From the NCBI GenBank assembly GCA_903871875.1, contig CAIQIR010000106.1, positions 62,001-126,000 on the forward strand: DNA of 64,000 nt, read 5' to 3'. The position numbers were made by a program, and so were the translations under genes. The notes under the pieces were generated by a model. That model was not told where the DNA came from, searched no databases, and saw nothing but the letters and a program-made list of their open reading frames with translations. This DNA comes from an uncultured Schlesneria sp. (GTDB taxonomy: Bacteria; Planctomycetota; Planctomycetia; Planctomycetales; Planctomycetaceae). Positions 45,274 through 53,216 of this stretch are shown here, piece by piece. Numbering within the stretch: the first letter of the stretch is position 1; each line of letters starts with the position of its first letter.

Positions 45274-46341
45274 CTATTGTGCGCCCAACGATTTCGCCAT
45301 CCAGAAGTAAATTGGAATCCCGATTGCGATATTGAACGGGAAGGTGATCCCGAGCGCAGCGGTCATCGACAGCGTCGGATTCGCTTGTGGCAGCGTCAAC
45401 CTGACAGCAGGCGGAGCCGCAATGTAAGAGGCGCTGGAAACGATCGCGGCAAGAATGGTGCAGCCACCCAGATTCATTCCGGCCAGATGCCCCAAAAACG
45501 CTCCGAGGAATCCGTGTACTAGCGGTACCAGGATGCCGAAGGCGACCAGGAAGGGACCGACTTTTAACAAATCTTTCAATCGTTCACCGGTCACCAGACC
45601 CATTTCCAATAGGAAGATACACAGCGCGCCGCGGAAGATTTGGTTCTTGCTATAGAAGAATTCCTTGAAGACTTCGAACTTCTTTTCGGGCATGACGAGC
45701 GTGGAAATGAATCCGATGACAAGCAGACCCACCATCAGCATCAGTGATTGTCCCGTGATCACTTCGTGCAGCGCTTCCCAAATACTACCGCCCGATTCTT
45801 CGTCGGCAGCCATCGTCCCGCCGCTCTCACTTGCTTTGGCCTGCTTTTCCATTCCCAAACCGATGGCACCAATCACCAAGGCGATCGCAATCCCCGGACA
45901 TTCCAAAATCGTCACCAGGGTTGGTACGTAAGCATCGGGCTTATAGCCCATGTTGTTGACGTAGTCATTCGCAACGATGTAGGTCACAGCAGATGTCGAA
46001 CCATAGTGTGCTGCAATCCCGGCCGAGTCGGCGATCGAAAGTCGTCCGACGTAACGCAAAACCGAATAGGCAACGATAGGCGTGATACATCCCAGAACCA
46101 ATGTCGCGAGTGCCGGTTTCCAAATCGTCGAAACACCATGATCATGATATTCGTGGGCCAGTTCATGACCCCCGATGATGCCGATGGACATCAGCAGGTA
46201 AATGGAAATGGCATAGTAGAACTCCTTCGGGATTTTGATCCCGCCGTGAATTAACTTGCAGAAGATTCCCAATGCGAAGCACATCGGGATCGGTGTCAAC
46301 AAGTTGTCCCTGAGCGATGTCAGGATAAGGCTAGTATCCAT
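45274..46341 (-). CDS. sbtA: SbtA-family sodium-dependent bicarbonate transporter
   Basis: 355 residues from ATG 46341, preceded by GAGGAACT on its strand; the frame runs 27 codons upstream in an unlikely context. About ten membrane helices in two inverted halves (TPIPMCFALGIFCKLI ... and ILVPLVHGFLGAFLGH). Conserved SbtA features include FYYAISIYLLMSIGIIGG in the first half and AHYGSTSAVTYIVA, which lies at the bicarbonate and sodium site. A hydrophilic loop (about 170-190, KQAKASESGGTMAADEESGG) separates the halves. SbtA imports HCO3- with Na+ in cyanobacteria. Planctomycetes are heterotrophs, so bicarbonate may feed anaplerotic carboxylation here. Paired with the SbtB-like gene downstream. 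Confidence 0.9.
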   Translation of the reverse strand: MDTSLILTSLRDNLLTPIPMCFALGIFCKLIHGGIKIPKEFYYAISIYLLMSIGIIGGHELAHEYHDHGVSTIWKPALATLVLGCITPIVAYSVLRYVGRLSIADSAGIAAHYGSTSAVTYIVANDYVNNMGYKPDAYVPTLVTILECPGIAIALVIGAIGLGMEKQAKASESGGTMAADEESGGSIWEALHEVITGQSLMLMVGLLVIGFISTLVMPEKKFEVFKEFFYSKNQIFRGALCIFLLEMGLVTGERLKDLLKVGPFLVAFGILVPLVHGFLGAFLGHLAGMNLGGCTILAAIVSSASYIAAPPAVRLTLPQANPTLSMTAALGITFPFNIAIGIPIYFWMAKSLGAQ

Positions 46342-46864
46342 CGAAAAAGTTCCTCGTCGGACGAAAGGATTATTGGAGCGCTTTCCCGGGTCCGCCCAAA
46401 TGTGGATTTGCGCGAGTCGCATCCAGTCCCAAGCCCACCAACCGAATTCATCTGCCGAAGTGCTTCAGCGACGAGTGGATGCGATACACGCAATTCATTA
46501 TTCAAGCGCGGGGGACGATAACCTTTCTTTGAATGTCAAACTATAGAGCCCTTCGAAACCTAAAGGGCTTGTAAGCTAAGACCGTACGACGGATCTGTTT
46601 GGGCTCAGATTCTTCGGAAAAGAGAAGTCCGTTTGTGGATCTTGCTGATCACGAAAGAGCGTGGGGACTGACGACGTCTGTGACGGCCGATGACGTCAGA
46701 GAAGTGGACAATGAATACGTCAGTACGATGTCAGCGGAACCTGGCCGCAATCATTTCCGACCGACGTACGACGAGATTACTTACTCGTAAGAACGGGCTG
46801 TTTGTGTCTGACTTGAACGGTTGTTCCGCAGCGAGTGAGCATGCGAAGTGACGAAATCGTCACT
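46342..46864. other. Intergenic region, 523 bases
   Basis: Upstream of sbtA and downstream of sufT. A 7-bp stem AGCCCTT / AAGGGCT is at 46547-46569. A 63-codon plus-strand frame (46599-46790) begins at TTG with no ribosome site and is not counted as a gene. Confidence 0.5.
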
Positions 46865-46866
46865 TC
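46845..46866 (-). terminator. Hairpin overlapping the sufT stop codon
   Basis: Perfect 9-bp stem GAAGTGACG / CGTCACTTC with a four-base loop, sharing two bases with the stop codon. The T-tract lies on the wrong side for the suf transcript, so it may protect the mRNA end rather than terminate. It could also stop plus-strand transcription entering from the other side. Confidence 0.35.
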
Positions 46867-47425
46867 AAAAAATGCCTAGTTGGTCTCGCGCGTCGTCTGT
46901 CATCCGATCGGGGGTCCACGGCGGCGACATGGTCAATTTGATCTCGGCAGTTTCCACCCCCGGGAGCTTTTCGAGAGACATTTTGGCCTGCGAGATAATC
47001 TGGGGGCCGGCAGGACAGGCGGGGCTGGTCAGGGTCATCTCGACCAGCACTTTGCGATCCGTGTGATTGATCGAATAGACGAGACCCAGGTCGACGATAT
47101 TGATCATCAATTCAGGGTCGATCACCTGGCGCAGTGCGTCGATCAGCGCTGCATCATCGGGTGCGACACTATCATCTGCGGTTGTCGTTTCCGCAGCGGG
47201 GATGTCGGCGGCAGCGGAAATCGAATGCGAACAACTCTCACCGTGCGACGGTGTCGTGGCCGACTCACTGACGGAAACCGGCTGTGGGATCGCCGATGTC
47301 TCGGAACAACAGGACTCGGCGGGGCCATGACCCGAAACGACTGGCAGGCCGCCAGCTGCTGTCGAACTGTCCGAGCAACAATCGGATGCAGGGGCAATCG
47401 GAATCGAAACAGCTTCTGTTGTCAT
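46865..47425 (-). CDS. sufT: SufT-like (DUF59/MIP18) protein with Cys-rich N-terminal extension
   Basis: 186 residues. The last ~100 residues are a DUF59 domain: DALRQVIDPELMINIVDLGLVY, the TLTSPACPAGPQI loop with the conserved cysteine, and LTMSPPWTPDRM. This family helps deliver iron-sulfur clusters to target proteins. The first ~85 residues are extra, rich in Ser, Thr and Ala, with cysteine pairs DCCSDSS, ESCCSETS and GESC. They may bind metal or a cluster or be a disordered tail. The gene overlaps the Rieske gene by ATGA, so it is the last gene of the suf operon. Confidence 0.88.
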   Translation of the reverse strand: MTTEAVSIPIAPASDCCSDSSTAAGGLPVVSGHGPAESCCSETSAIPQPVSVSESATTPSHGESCSHSISAAADIPAAETTTADDSVAPDDAALIDALRQVIDPELMINIVDLGLVYSINHTDRKVLVEMTLTSPACPAGPQIISQAKMSLEKLPGVETAEIKLTMSPPWTPDRMTDDARDQLGIF

Positions 47426-47736
47426 GATTTGGGTCTCACGAAGATTTCGCCATCGCGAACTTGAACTTCAAATGTGGTGATCGGTTCGATTGCTGGCATA
47501 CAAAGCGGTTTGCCTGTACGTAAATCAAATCTCGCACCATGACGCGGACAGGTAATCGAACAGTTTTCGACCGGACCATTTGTCAACGGCTGGCCGTCGT
47601 GCGAGCAAATATCTTCGATCGCGAAGAAATCATCCCCGATCCGAATCAGCAATGATGGTAGATCATCGACCAGTATCGACAGGCGTCCACCGGGGGGGAC
47701 TTCACTGACAGAGGCCACTCGTTCAAAATCTGACAT
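47422..47736 (-). CDS. Rieske-type [2Fe-2S] ferredoxin
   Basis: 104 residues, a stand-alone Rieske domain. Ligands are C44 and H46 in CSHDGQPL and C63 and H66 in CPRHGARF. It resembles the small ferredoxin components of dioxygenase systems, such as the NirD-like or biphenyl-dioxygenase ferredoxin type, and is often found in suf clusters of planctomycetes and actinobacteria. It probably carries electrons for cluster assembly or repair. It overlaps the downstream sufT by ATGA and lies 60 bases after sufD. Confidence 0.92.
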   Translation of the reverse strand: MSDFERVASVSEVPPGGRLSILVDDLPSLLIRIGDDFFAIEDICSHDGQPLTNGPVENCSITCPRHGARFDLRTGKPLCMPAIEPITTFEVQVRDGEIFVRPKS

Positions 47737-47796
47737 GAGGACGGTTTCTCGTTGATCGCATCAATATCGTAAACAGATTCTCGTGATCGCGGTGCA

Positions 47797-49119
47797 CTAT
47801 TCGCCGCCGATGCCGAGTTTTCTTTCAACTGCCTGACCCAACGTCTCGCGTACGATTTCCACGGGAATCCGGTCGTAGACTCGTTGAAAGAATCCTTCGA
47901 CAATCATGTGCATCGCTTCGGACCGCTTGAGACCACGGCACATGCAATAGAACAATTGTTCTTCGTCCACACGACCGCAGGTTGCCCCGTGCGTGCAGCG
48001 GACGTCATCGGCTTCGATTTCCAATCCTGGGATCGCGTCAGCACGACATTCTTCGCTCATCAGCAGGCTGTCGTTTCGCTGATAGCCGTCGGTCTTTTGT
48101 GCGTCTTTGGCCACTTTGATCATGCCGCGCCAAATGCAGCGTGCCCGGTCACGCACAACATCTTTGTAAAGCAGATCGCTACGTGTGTTCGGAGCGTTAT
48201 GCGTTTGCTGAGTGTAGTACGAGATGACTTGTCTCTCGGTCGCGAACGTCACCCCGTTCACCTCGGCTGCGGCACCCTTGCCATCCAGGAAGACGTCTTG
48301 GTGAATGTGGGCCAGCTTGGCACCCAAACCTGCCACGGTCCACTGCAGCGAAGCGTCCCGATCGACTCGGCCTGCTTGGTGAGCGAAGTGCCACACCTTG
48401 TCATTCCAATTCTGCAACTGTACATACCGCAGGTTCGAACGAGGGGCGAGCAGCAATTCGACTGCACCGACATGCAGTCCGGTCGACTTTGGCGAAGCCG
48501 ACGACGTCTCTTCGAGCAGTGTTGCCGAGGCTCCTTCTTCAAGAATGATCAGGGTATGGCTGAAGTCTGCCGCACCTTCGGCCGCCAATCCAATCAGGCT
48601 GTAAAGCGGTTCGGTGACTTGAACGTTGCGTGGGACATACAACACCGTACCGCCGGTCCAGAAGGCAGCATGCCAAGCAGAGAATCGATCGGTCTCGGGT
48701 TTGACTGCCGATGTCAGCAGGTGGGGTCTCAGGACGTCCCCATGAAGTTGCACCATCTCACTGAGGTTACCGAAGAGCACACCTTGCTTCGTCCATTTCT
48801 CGGCGAGAGTGGCTCGAGAACAGTTTCCATCAACATGAGAAACGACCCCGGCAAATTCAGCTCGGTCGGCCAGCAATGTTCCGAATGCCGCCGCCGATTG
48901 GGAAGCCACCGGGATGGCAAACTTCTCGGGGCGAAATGCACGGATGTCGACCCGCTTCCACTCTTCAGGATCAAGCTCGGTGGCGACCAGTTCGCGGTAG
49001 GTTTCGTAGGCACCCCGACGAAGATCGGTGACCCAGGCGGGTTCGGTGCGTGTCGCCAGAAATTGCTCAAACGCGGCGGCATCGAATGACGTGGAAGGAA
49101 TGGAGTCGGCGGTCAACAT
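47797..49119 (-). CDS. sufD: Fe-S cluster assembly protein SufD
   Basis: 440 residues. The C-terminal half is the typical SufBD beta-helix: SFSHTLIILEEGASATLLEE, then SNLRYVQLQNWND, DGKGAAAEVNGV and SDLLYKDVVRDRARCIWRGMIKV. The end is DEEQLFYCMCRGLKRSEAMHMIVEGFF, which carries the conserved helical tail. SufD is the structural partner of SufB in the SufBCD scaffold; its cluster-building cysteines are not required. It follows sufB after a 113-base gap that contains a strong stem-loop. The order sufC-sufB-sufD differs from the E. coli order sufB-sufC-sufD. Confidence 0.93.
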   Translation of the reverse strand: MLTADSIPSTSFDAAAFEQFLATRTEPAWVTDLRRGAYETYRELVATELDPEEWKRVDIRAFRPEKFAIPVASQSAAAFGTLLADRAEFAGVVSHVDGNCSRATLAEKWTKQGVLFGNLSEMVQLHGDVLRPHLLTSAVKPETDRFSAWHAAFWTGGTVLYVPRNVQVTEPLYSLIGLAAEGAADFSHTLIILEEGASATLLEETSSASPKSTGLHVGAVELLLAPRSNLRYVQLQNWNDKVWHFAHQAGRVDRDASLQWTVAGLGAKLAHIHQDVFLDGKGAAAEVNGVTFATERQVISYYTQQTHNAPNTRSDLLYKDVVRDRARCIWRGMIKVAKDAQKTDGYQRNDSLLMSEECRADAIPGLEIEADDVRCTHGATCGRVDEEQLFYCMCRGLKRSEAMHMIVEGFFQRVYDRIPVEIVRETLGQAVERKLGIGGE

Positions 49120-49170
49120 GGCTTCGGAAATTTCAAATGGGAAGGATCAAAGCAGACGCAAACTGACCGG

Positions 49171-49198
49171 CCCTTGTCCCGCTAAAAGCGGGGAAGGG
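49171..49198 (-). other. Long stem-loop between sufB and sufD
   Basis: Outer stem CCCTT/AAGGG, a single bulged G, then CCCGCT/AGCGGG with a three-base loop. There is no T-tract, so I read it as an mRNA processing or stability element, or a partial attenuator lowering sufD relative to sufB. Confidence 0.6.
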
Positions 49199-49232
49199 AA
49201 ACAGGAGGAGACACGGGAATCGAGTCAGGTCG

Positions 49233-50651
49233 TTACCCGACGCTGCCTTCCATCTGCAATTCGATCAGGCGATTCATTTCGACCGCGTATTCCATCGGAA
49301 GCTCTTTCACAAGCGGCTCGATGAATCCGGTCACAATCATGGCCGAGGCTTCGGTTTCGCTCATGCCGCGGCTCATCAGATAGAGCAGTTGTTCTTCAGC
49401 AATTTTCGAAACGGATGCTTCGTGCTCGATCGTCAGATTATCCTGGTTGACTTCGATGTAAGGATAGGTGTCGCTGCGACTGTGCGAATCGAGGATCAGC
49501 GCGTCGCAAACCACGTTGCTCTTGCAGTGATGCGCTTCGTGTGTGGCCTTCACCAATCCGCGATAGCTGGCTCGGCCCCCGTCCTTGGAAATGCTTTTCG
49601 AGATTACCCGGCTTGAGGTATGCGGAGCACAGTGAACCATCTTGGCTCCCGCGTCCTGATGCTGACCTTTGCCGGCGAACGCGATCGAAAGCGTTTCACC
49701 TCGCGCGCCCGGTTCCATCAGATAGATCGCCGGATACTTCATCGTCAGTTTGGAACCCAGGTTGCCGTCGACCCATTCCATCAACGAATCGCCGTAGGCT
49801 TTCGCCCGCTTAGTCACCAGATTGTAGACGTTGTTCGACCAGTTCTGGATCGTGGTGTAACGGCAACGGCCGCCACGTTTCACCAGGATCTCGACCACGG
49901 CTGAGTGCAGGCTGTCGCTGCTGTAGGTCGGAGCCGTACAGCCTTCGACATAATGAACCGAAGCGCCTTCGTCGACGATGATCAATGTTCGCTCGAACTG
50001 GCCCATGTTCTGCGTGTTAATGCGGAAATAAGCCTGGAGTGGGAACTCGATCTTCACACCTTTGGGAACGTAAATGAACGAACCACCCGACCAGACGGCC
50101 GAATTCAATGCGGCGAATTTATTGTCAGCAGATGGGATCACTGTCCCAAAGTACTCGCGAACGAGATCGGGATAATCTTTCAACGCTGAATCGGTGTCGG
50201 TGAAGATCACGCCTTGTTTGGCAAGATCTTCCTGCAAGCTGCCGTAGACCACTTCGGATTCGTATTGAGCCTTGACCCCGGCCAGATACTTCTTTTCCGC
50301 CTCGGGGATCCCCAGCCGGTCGTAGGTCTTGCGAATGTCGTCGGGCACATCGTCCCACGACTTTTCTTGGCCCTGCGACGCCTTGACGTAGTAGAACATG
50401 TTCTGGAAATCGAGGTCGCGCATATCGCCGCCCCAGGTCGGCATCGGCTTCTGGAAGAAGGTGTCGAGTGCATCCAGACGGAACTTCCGCATCCAGGCGG
50501 GTTCGTTCTTCATCTCGGAAATCTGCTCGACAATCTGTCGATCCAGACCACGTCGGCTTTGGAAGACATACTTATCCGTCGGATCGTGAAATCCGTACTG
50601 GTAGTCACCCACACCGATATCATCTTCAAGAACTGGTACATCCATCGTCAT
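49233..50651 (-). CDS. sufB: Fe-S cluster assembly scaffold SufB
   Basis: 472 residues, the normal SufB length. Characteristic segments are [15 protein letters not shown] near the start, [14 protein letters not shown], the core [22 protein letters not shown] with the conserved cysteine, [30 protein letters not shown] and [16 protein letters not shown], then [21 protein letters not shown]. SufB is the scaffold on which clusters form together with SufC ATPase and SufD. It is one of the most conserved proteins in the window. It sits 52 bases downstream of sufC. Confidence 0.96.
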   Translation of the reverse strand: MTMDVPVLEDDIGVGDYQYGFHDPTDKYVFQSRRGLDRQIVEQISEMKNEPAWMRKFRLDALDTFFQKPMPTWGGDMRDLDFQNMFYYVKASQGQEKSWDDVPDDIRKTYDRLGIPEAEKKYLAGVKAQYESEVVYGSLQEDLAKQGVIFTDTDSALKDYPDLVREYFGTVIPSADNKFAALNSAVWSGGSFIYVPKGVKIEFPLQAYFRINTQNMGQFERTLIIVDEGASVHYVEGCTAPTYSSDSLHSAVVEILVKRGGRCRYTTIQNWSNNVYNLVTKRAKAYGDSLMEWVDGNLGSKLTMKYPAIYLMEPGARGETLSIAFAGKGQHQDAGAKMVHCAPHTSSRVISKSISKDGGRASYRGLVKATHEAHHCKSNVVCDALILDSHSRSDTYPYIEVNQDNLTIEHEASVSKIAEEQLLYLMSRGMSETEASAMIVTGFIEPLVKELPMEYAVEMNRLIELQMEGSVG

Positions 50652-50703
50652 AATCGTTCAATCTTCCCGTTGGGGAGGTTTATTAAGCCTGTGATCGAGA
50701 AAC

Positions 50704-51531
50704 TCAACGTACTGCGGTCGCCGCGGGAGCGGTTTTTTCACGTTCTTGTTCTTCGGCCGCTTCTGTCGGGTGTCGTTGCCGAACCGTGGCATAACCGTGG
50801 TTATGAAGTTCATGAGCCAGCGAAGCATCGCCCGTTTCGACAATCTTGCCCGCCAGCATCACGTGTGTGAACTGGGGAACGTTGTATTCCAGCAATCGTT
50901 CGTGATGTGTGATGATCAACACGCCCATTTGCGGGCCCGCCAGCTTCTGCAAACCTTCACTAACGACTCGAACCGCGTCACTATCAAGACCGCTATCCGT
51001 TTCGTCCAGGATCGCGAACTTGGGCTGCAGCATCGCTAATTGCAGGATCTCCATCCGCTTCTTTTCACCGCCGGAGAAACCTTCGTTGAGGTAACGTCGA
51101 GCGAATTCGACATCCATCCCCAAGCCTTCCATTCGCTCTTTGAGTTCCTTCCGGAAGTCGCGCATCGGAATCAGGCCTTCGCCCTCTTTGCGGGCAGGGT
51201 TGCGGATGTTTGTGACCGCATGACGCAGAAAGTCGGCCACTTTCACGCCGGGAATGGTCACTGGATATTGGAACGCTAAGAACAGCCCCAAGCGAGCTCG
51301 CTCGCAAGGATCGAGGTCGTTCAATGGAGCGCCATCCACTTCGATCGTACCCGAGGTAATCTCGTACTTCGGGTGTCCAACCAGAGTGTAGGCCAGAGTG
51401 CTTTTTCCCGAGCCGTTGGGGCCCATCAAAGCATGGATTTCACCCTGTCGGATTTCGAGGCTGACTCCCTTCAGAATCGGCTTCTCGTCGACGGAAACAT
51501 GTAAATCGGTGATCTTCAACAAACTGGACAT
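50704..51531 (-). CDS. sufC: Fe-S assembly ATPase SufC
   Basis: 275 residues from ATG 51531 (MSSLLKITDLHV); the longer frame would overlap nuoB. Walker A is GPNGSGKST, the Q-loop is LAFQYPVTIPGVK, the signature FSGGEKKRMEI and Walker B FAILDETDSGLD are exactly of the SufC type. SufC is an ABC-type ATPase without membrane partner that drives the SufBCD complex. The last ~25 residues are an Ala/Glu-rich extension. It is 32 bases downstream of nuoB on the same strand. Confidence 0.96.
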   Translation of the reverse strand: MSSLLKITDLHVSVDEKPILKGVSLEIRQGEIHALMGPNGSGKSTLAYTLVGHPKYEITSGTIEVDGAPLNDLDPCERARLGLFLAFQYPVTIPGVKVADFLRHAVTNIRNPARKEGEGLIPMRDFRKELKERMEGLGMDVEFARRYLNEGFSGGEKKRMEILQLAMLQPKFAILDETDSGLDSDAVRVVSEGLQKLAGPQMGVLIITHHERLLEYNVPQFTHVMLAGKIVETGDASLAHELHNHGYATVRQRHPTEAAEEQEREKTAPAATAVR

Positions 51532-51563
51532 TGCGATGGAAAACTCGTTGGTGAGAGGAAAAA

Positions 51564-52127
51564 TCAAACCACTTCGGTCAAATTCTGAGTAATTGGCAAC
51601 GACACTCGGCCGGTGTGATGCGGGATCGGCAACACTTCCAGCGATCGCGTAATCTTCTTCGCCTTAATCTTGTCCTGGATGCGCATCAAGCCTTCCAGCA
51701 ACGCTTCGGGTCGCGGAGGACATCCCGGCACGTAAACATCAACCGGCACAACCAGGTCGACCCCCTTCACCACGTGGTAGCCGTATTTGAAGTACGGACC
51801 ACCGCCGACGGTGCAGGCGCCCATGGCGATCACATATTTGGGATCAGGCATTTGCTCGTACAGACGTCGCACACGGCTGGCCATTTTGTAAGTCACGGTA
51901 CCGGCGACGATCATCAAATCGGCCTGTCGCGGAGTCGCACGGAAGGCACCCGCCCCGAAACGATCCATATCGAATCGACTTGCTCCGGCGGCCATCATTT
52001 CGATCGCGCAACAGGCCAGCCCGAAGGTCATCGGCCAGATACTCGATTGCCGAGCCCAGTTCATCGCCTGCTCGAGCGAGGTGGTGATGACATTCTCTTC
52101 AAACCGGCCTTCGATCCACGTCGTCAT
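51564..52127 (-). CDS. nuoB: NADH-quinone oxidoreductase subunit B (NuoB) inside the suf operon
   Basis: 187 residues with the complete cluster N2 ligand set: adjacent C39-C40 ([10 protein letters not shown]), C105 in [10 protein letters not shown] and C136 in VPGCPPRPE. The substrate-channel sequence [21 protein letters not shown] is that of true Complex I subunits, not of the related hydrogenase small subunits. The family builds the terminal Fe-S cluster of respiratory Complex I at the quinone site. It stands between the sufR-like regulator and sufC in the same direction. No other nuo gene is in the window. A second nuoB-like copy in a nuo operon elsewhere is likely, but cannot be seen here. 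Confidence 0.92.
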   Translation of the reverse strand: MTTWIEGRFEENVITTSLEQAMNWARQSSIWPMTFGLACCAIEMMAAGASRFDMDRFGAGAFRATPRQADLMIVAGTVTYKMASRVRRLYEQMPDPKYVIAMGACTVGGGPYFKYGYHVVKGVDLVVPVDVYVPGCPPRPEALLEGLMRIQDKIKAKKITRSLEVLPIPHHTGRVSLPITQNLTEVV

Positions 52128-52250
52128 GATTGCTCCGTCCGTTTCTTCAATTGAGTTGGGTTCTGGCGAATCATCGAAGCGTCAACTCTACCAGTATGCG
52201 TCCCGTCTTTCATCCGAACCCAGCCCCTCTGCCGTAACTGATGCGATGGT

Positions 52251-52868
52251 TCAAGCGGGATGGAATTCACAACAATGATCGCCGTTTCGACAGCACGACG
52301 CCAAAGTCAACGGAATCCCCAACACTTGCTCAAACACCTGTTGTTCCAACTCGCAAATCCCTGAATCGTGCACAGCCAAATCGTGATAAGGACAATGATT
52401 TTCTCGCAGAATCGGCAATGTTTCACTCGCGTCAATCTCGACCGAGAAGCCCCTCGCGGCCAGCGCTGTTCCTAACTGGGCAAATCGCGTCGACAAAACG
52501 TCTCCGTGGACGTTTGTTCCGTATTGCTTGACCATTGCATCACGAATTCGTCCGGTTACTCGAGTTCGCACATCCAATTCATCAATGGAATGCAATTCAC
52601 TCCAGAGCAGACGTGCCAACTCAGTATAGTTGTCACCCAATTGCCGTCGACCGTCTTCCGTGACTTGGTAAGTGTGGTGAGGTCTTCCTCGCCCGGCCCG
52701 AATTGACTGGCGATCAATCAGGCCCAGCGATTGCAAACGACCCAAGCGTTGACGGACAGCAGTCGCCGTAACACCCGTCGCATCACACAGATCGTGAACC
52801 GTTCCTCCACCCAACCGTTCCAGGTTCAGCAAGAATTGTTCGTCATCGTGTTCCAGCGAACGTTTCAT
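52251..52868 (-). CDS. sufR: SufR-like transcriptional regulator with Fe-S-binding cysteines
   Basis: 205 residues from ATG 52868 (MKRSLEHDDEQ); the frame runs 21 codons further upstream. The N-terminal winged helix contains GGTVHDLCDATGVTATAVRQ. The C-terminal domain ends with CPYHDLA, then CELEQ and CCRNGDHCC, cysteines that in SufR proteins bind a [4Fe-4S] cluster. In cyanobacteria and mycobacteria SufR represses the suf operon when clusters are plentiful. It is the first gene of the operon and probably represses itself; an operator-like tandem palindrome lies just upstream (52902-52945). The gap to nuoB is ~120 bases, so an extra promoter there is possible. Confidence 0.9.
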   Translation of the reverse strand: MKRSLEHDDEQFLLNLERLGGGTVHDLCDATGVTATAVRQRLGRLQSLGLIDRQSIRAGRGRPHHTYQVTEDGRRQLGDNYTELARLLWSELHSIDELDVRTRVTGRIRDAMVKQYGTNVHGDVLSTRFAQLGTALAARGFSVEIDASETLPILRENHCPYHDLAVHDSGICELEQQVFEQVLGIPLTLASCCRNGDHCCEFHPA

Positions 52869-53216
52869 TGAGCTTCGTCCCGCCACAAAAGTGACATCCA
52901 CCACTATCAGCGATTGTAGTCGCACTATCAATTAAAACAATAGTTGCAGCGAAAAGTGCCTTTAATTCCCGGGAATGGGTTTTCTCAGCATCGGATCACC
53001 CCATTTTTGCTTCAGCTGACGTTGCGTAAGTGTCCTGAAACAAGCGGGTTCCGGAGGGTAGACTCACTCTCTTGTGAGCTCTTCACTTGTGCAAAAAGTT
53101 TTCCGAAATCACCCAATCGATTCCGTCAGAAATGTCGATTGGACGTGGTCGGAGGGATATTTCCAAAGTAAACTGGGAAGGCGACGGGATCTTGTAATCT
53201 TTCAGGACAAGCCAAG
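52869..53216. other. Divergent intergenic region, 348 bases
   Basis: The left part holds the suf operator. The right part, upstream of the DUF1501 gene, shows no clear element apart from a weak AGGACAAGCC site just before the ATG at 53217. Confidence 0.5.
52902..52945 (-). promoter_or_regulatory. Candidate suf promoter with tandem operator palindromes
   Basis: On the minus strand a -35-like TTGTTT (52935-52940) and -10 TACAAT (52913-52918) are 16 bases apart. Two direct copies of ACTATCA (plus strand, 52902-52908 and 52924-52930), each followed by an inverted TTGTAGT/CAATAGT arm, cover the promoter. Binding there would block polymerase, fitting autorepression by SufR. Confidence 0.55.

Noticed and set aside
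46599-46790. 63-codon plus-strand ORF upstream of sbtA
   Set aside because: Begins at TTG, has no ribosome site and an unremarkable product.
47884-49089. 401-codon plus-strand frame inside sufD
   Set aside because: Antisense to a well-conserved SufD; no start signals or domains.
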